Source: Companilactobacillus baiquanensis
GTDB lineage: Bacteria; Bacillota; Bacilli; Lactobacillales; Lactobacillaceae
Length of the DNA: 64,000 nt
Assembly: GCF_003946605.1 (NCBI RefSeq)
Contig: NZ_RHOQ01000001.1
Coordinates: forward strand, 248,001 to 312,000
Direction of reading: 5' to 3'
Position 1 is the first letter of the stretch. Every line of letters starts with the position of its first letter. Both the position numbers and the translations under genes were made by a program. The notes below the pieces were generated by a model. That model saw only the letters and a list, made by a program, of their open reading frames with translations, was not told the DNA's origin and made no database searches. Positions 62,973 through 64,000 of the stretch are shown here, one piece after another.

Positions 62973-63007
62973 AAAACACCCAAACCAGCCAAGGTTTAGG
63001 TGTTTTT
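62973..63007 (+). terminator. Terminator after the MucBP gene
   Basis: AAAACACC-caaacc / ggttta-GGTGTTTT hairpin with T run. It supports the gene's natural end here. Confidence 0.85.
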
Positions 63008-63106
63008 AATATTCTAAAAATAAATCAAATTAATCCTACAATTAACCATAGATTTGTTCTATACTGTGGATACAGCACTTATAAAATATAACTTTGGAGG
63101 GATATT

Positions 63107-63292
63107 ATGCCACTAGTACACATCGAACTAATTGAAGGACGCGACCATGAACAACTAAAAGGAATGGTAAAAGACGTTACTGAAGCTATTTCTAAGAATG
63201 TTGGGGCACCTAAAGAAAACATCCATGTTGTTTTGAGTGAAATGAAGAAGGAACATTATGCAGTTGGCGGTGTTCTAAAGAGTGATGAATAA
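63107..63292 (+). CDS. 4-oxalocrotonate tautomerase family enzyme
   Basis: A 61-residue tautomerase. After removal of Met1 the catalytic proline leads the chain ([17 protein letters not shown]), followed by the usual helix and [31 protein letters not shown]. Such hexamers isomerise keto-enol substrates; in lactobacilli the substrate is unknown. ggaggga precedes the ATG. The gene has its own terminator. Confidence 0.92.
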   Translation: MPLVHIELIEGRDHEQLKGMVKDVTEAISKNVGAPKENIHVVLSEMKKEHYAVGGVLKSDE

Positions 63293-63302
63293 GTAAACTT
63301 TG

Positions 63303-63331
63303 GCTGTGTCGGAATGCGACATAGCTTTTTT
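63303..63331 (+). terminator. Terminator after the tautomerase
   Basis: GCTGTGTCG / CGACATAGC stem, then a T run. Confidence 0.87.
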
Positions 63332-63348
63332 ATTTTGAAGGAGAGAAA

Positions 63349-64000
63349 ATGTTAGACTCTGTTTTACCAAATAAACACCTTACGATTGAGCAGCAAGATG
63401 TTTTAAATGATATATTAAATTTTTGTCGTAGTAATTTGCAACAAAACACCAAAGGACTTTTCCAATTAAATGGAGATGCCGGTACTGGCAAAAGTGTTAT
63501 TTTAACGCAATTATTTTTAAAAATCGAACAACAAGAACATCGAACTAATAATTACTTTTTAGTAAATCATCCCGAACTTTTAAAAGTTTACCAAGATAAT
63601 ACTGGTGAATTTCCGGAACTACGTAAAAATAGATTCTTAAGGCCAACCACGTTTATCAATCAAATGAATAAAAAACAGAAAACTGCGGATATTGTAGTTA
63701 TAGATGAAGCTCATTTATTATTAAGTGAACCTGATCGCTATAATAATTTTTCTCAAGATAATCAATTGGAAGAAGTTATCAAACTTAGTAAAGTTGTGAT
63801 CATAGTCTATGATGAACGACAAGTTTTAAAAATGAAGAGCTACTGGTCCCAAAATTATATTGATAGTTTGGTTTCCCGATATAATTTGAATTATCAGTTA
63901 AAGACACTTCATACACAAATGAGAATGAAAGCACCAAGAAAAATTACTCAATGGATCGATGATTTAACTAATAAACTAAAACTAGATCCTATTAATAAGC
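63349..64000 (+). CDS. DUF2075-type P-loop ATPase, partial at the window end
   Basis: The first 217 codons of a protein that runs off the window. Walker A is FQLNGDAGTGKSVILTQLF (about residues 39-57), Walker B is DIVVIDEAHLLLSEPDR, and VVIIVYDERQVLKM is a sensor-like strand. The pattern fits DUF2075, related to superfamily-1 helicases and schlafen-like AAA proteins; its role is unclear. gaaggagag precedes the ATG. Confidence 0.82.
   Translation, partial: MLDSVLPNKHLTIEQQDVLNDILNFCRSNLQQNTKGLFQLNGDAGTGKSVILTQLFLKIEQQEHRTNNYFLVNHPELLKVYQDNTGEFPELRKNRFLRPTTFINQMNKKQKTADIVVIDEAHLLLSEPDRYNNFSQDNQLEEVIKLSKVVIIVYDERQVLKMKSYWSQNYIDSLVSRYNLNYQLKTLHTQMRMKAPRKITQWIDDLTNKLKLDPINK

Noticed and set aside
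1..64000. tRNA, rRNA, prophage, transposase or CRISPR elements
   Set aside because: Looked for cloverleaf ends, integrase or transposase motifs and short spaced repeats; none was found.

Overview
The window is about 64 kb of a low-G+C Firmicutes chromosome. The gene set points to a member of the Lactobacillaceae, and I would guess the Companilactobacillus (former L. alimentarius/farciminis) group. The clues are a maltose phosphorylase operon, T-box leaders before hisS-aspS and glyQS, DUF1836-DegV, WxL and MucBP surface proteins, YitT, and the block rpsU-phoH-ybeY-cdd-era-recO-glyQS-dnaG-rpoD. The genus is an inference; the family is well supported. There is no tRNA, rRNA, CRISPR, prophage or insertion sequence that I can support.

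Layout. 1-5 kb: the end of a UvrA-family gene, a sugar O-acetyltransferase, a gap with possible decayed coding fragments, then a leftward group of two tandem NAD(P)-binding paralogues, a flavodoxin and a TetR regulator with a likely operator, and a YjjG-like phosphatase. 5-13.5 kb: a dihydrouridine synthase, then a maltose locus: LacI-type regulator, MFS sugar transporter, maltose phosphorylase, beta-phosphoglucomutase, aldose 1-epimerase and a Cof-type HAD phosphatase. Together these import maltose, split it with phosphate, and feed glucose and glucose-6-phosphate to glycolysis. 13.5-16.5 kb: aldo/keto reductase, M20 peptidase and small membrane proteins. 16.6-19.5 kb: a 43-residue ORF with a near-consensus promoter facing a four-gene unfamiliar ABC-transporter operon. 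19.6-22.3 kb: a TauABC/SsuABC-type importer behind a leader that looks like a transcription attenuator.

22.4-34.4 kb: YbaK/EbsC deacylase, two unknown small proteins, prmA-rsmE-membrane protein-rel-dtd-HAD (translation quality and stringent response), an APC permease, DUF1836-DegV, and a GH13 alpha-glucosidase. 34.4-43.1 kb: an SH3b amidase, T-box hisS-aspS, msrB-msrA, YitT, endonuclease IV and the PPDK/PEP-synthase regulatory protein. 43.1-57.3 kb: the conserved core block listed above, with cfa between rpoD and trmK, then the Nif3-like gene and pepT.

57.4-63 kb: a cell-surface region with a secreted L-type lectin/WxL protein, a large lipoprotein of unknown family, and a SLAP-like/MucBP protein with three identical 222-bp repeats and no LPXTG. 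It is followed by a 4-oxalocrotonate tautomerase and the start of a DUF2075 P-loop protein that runs off the window.

Most convincing unexplained structures: the four-segment attenuator leader at 19.65-19.79 kb; perfect inverted repeats before DUF1836-degV (13-bp arms), before the 133-residue unknown (7-bp arms) and before the surface genes; the ABC operon plus its facing mini-ORF; and the terminator-like hairpin inside the maltose operon. All family names rest on motifs read by eye; no database search was run.
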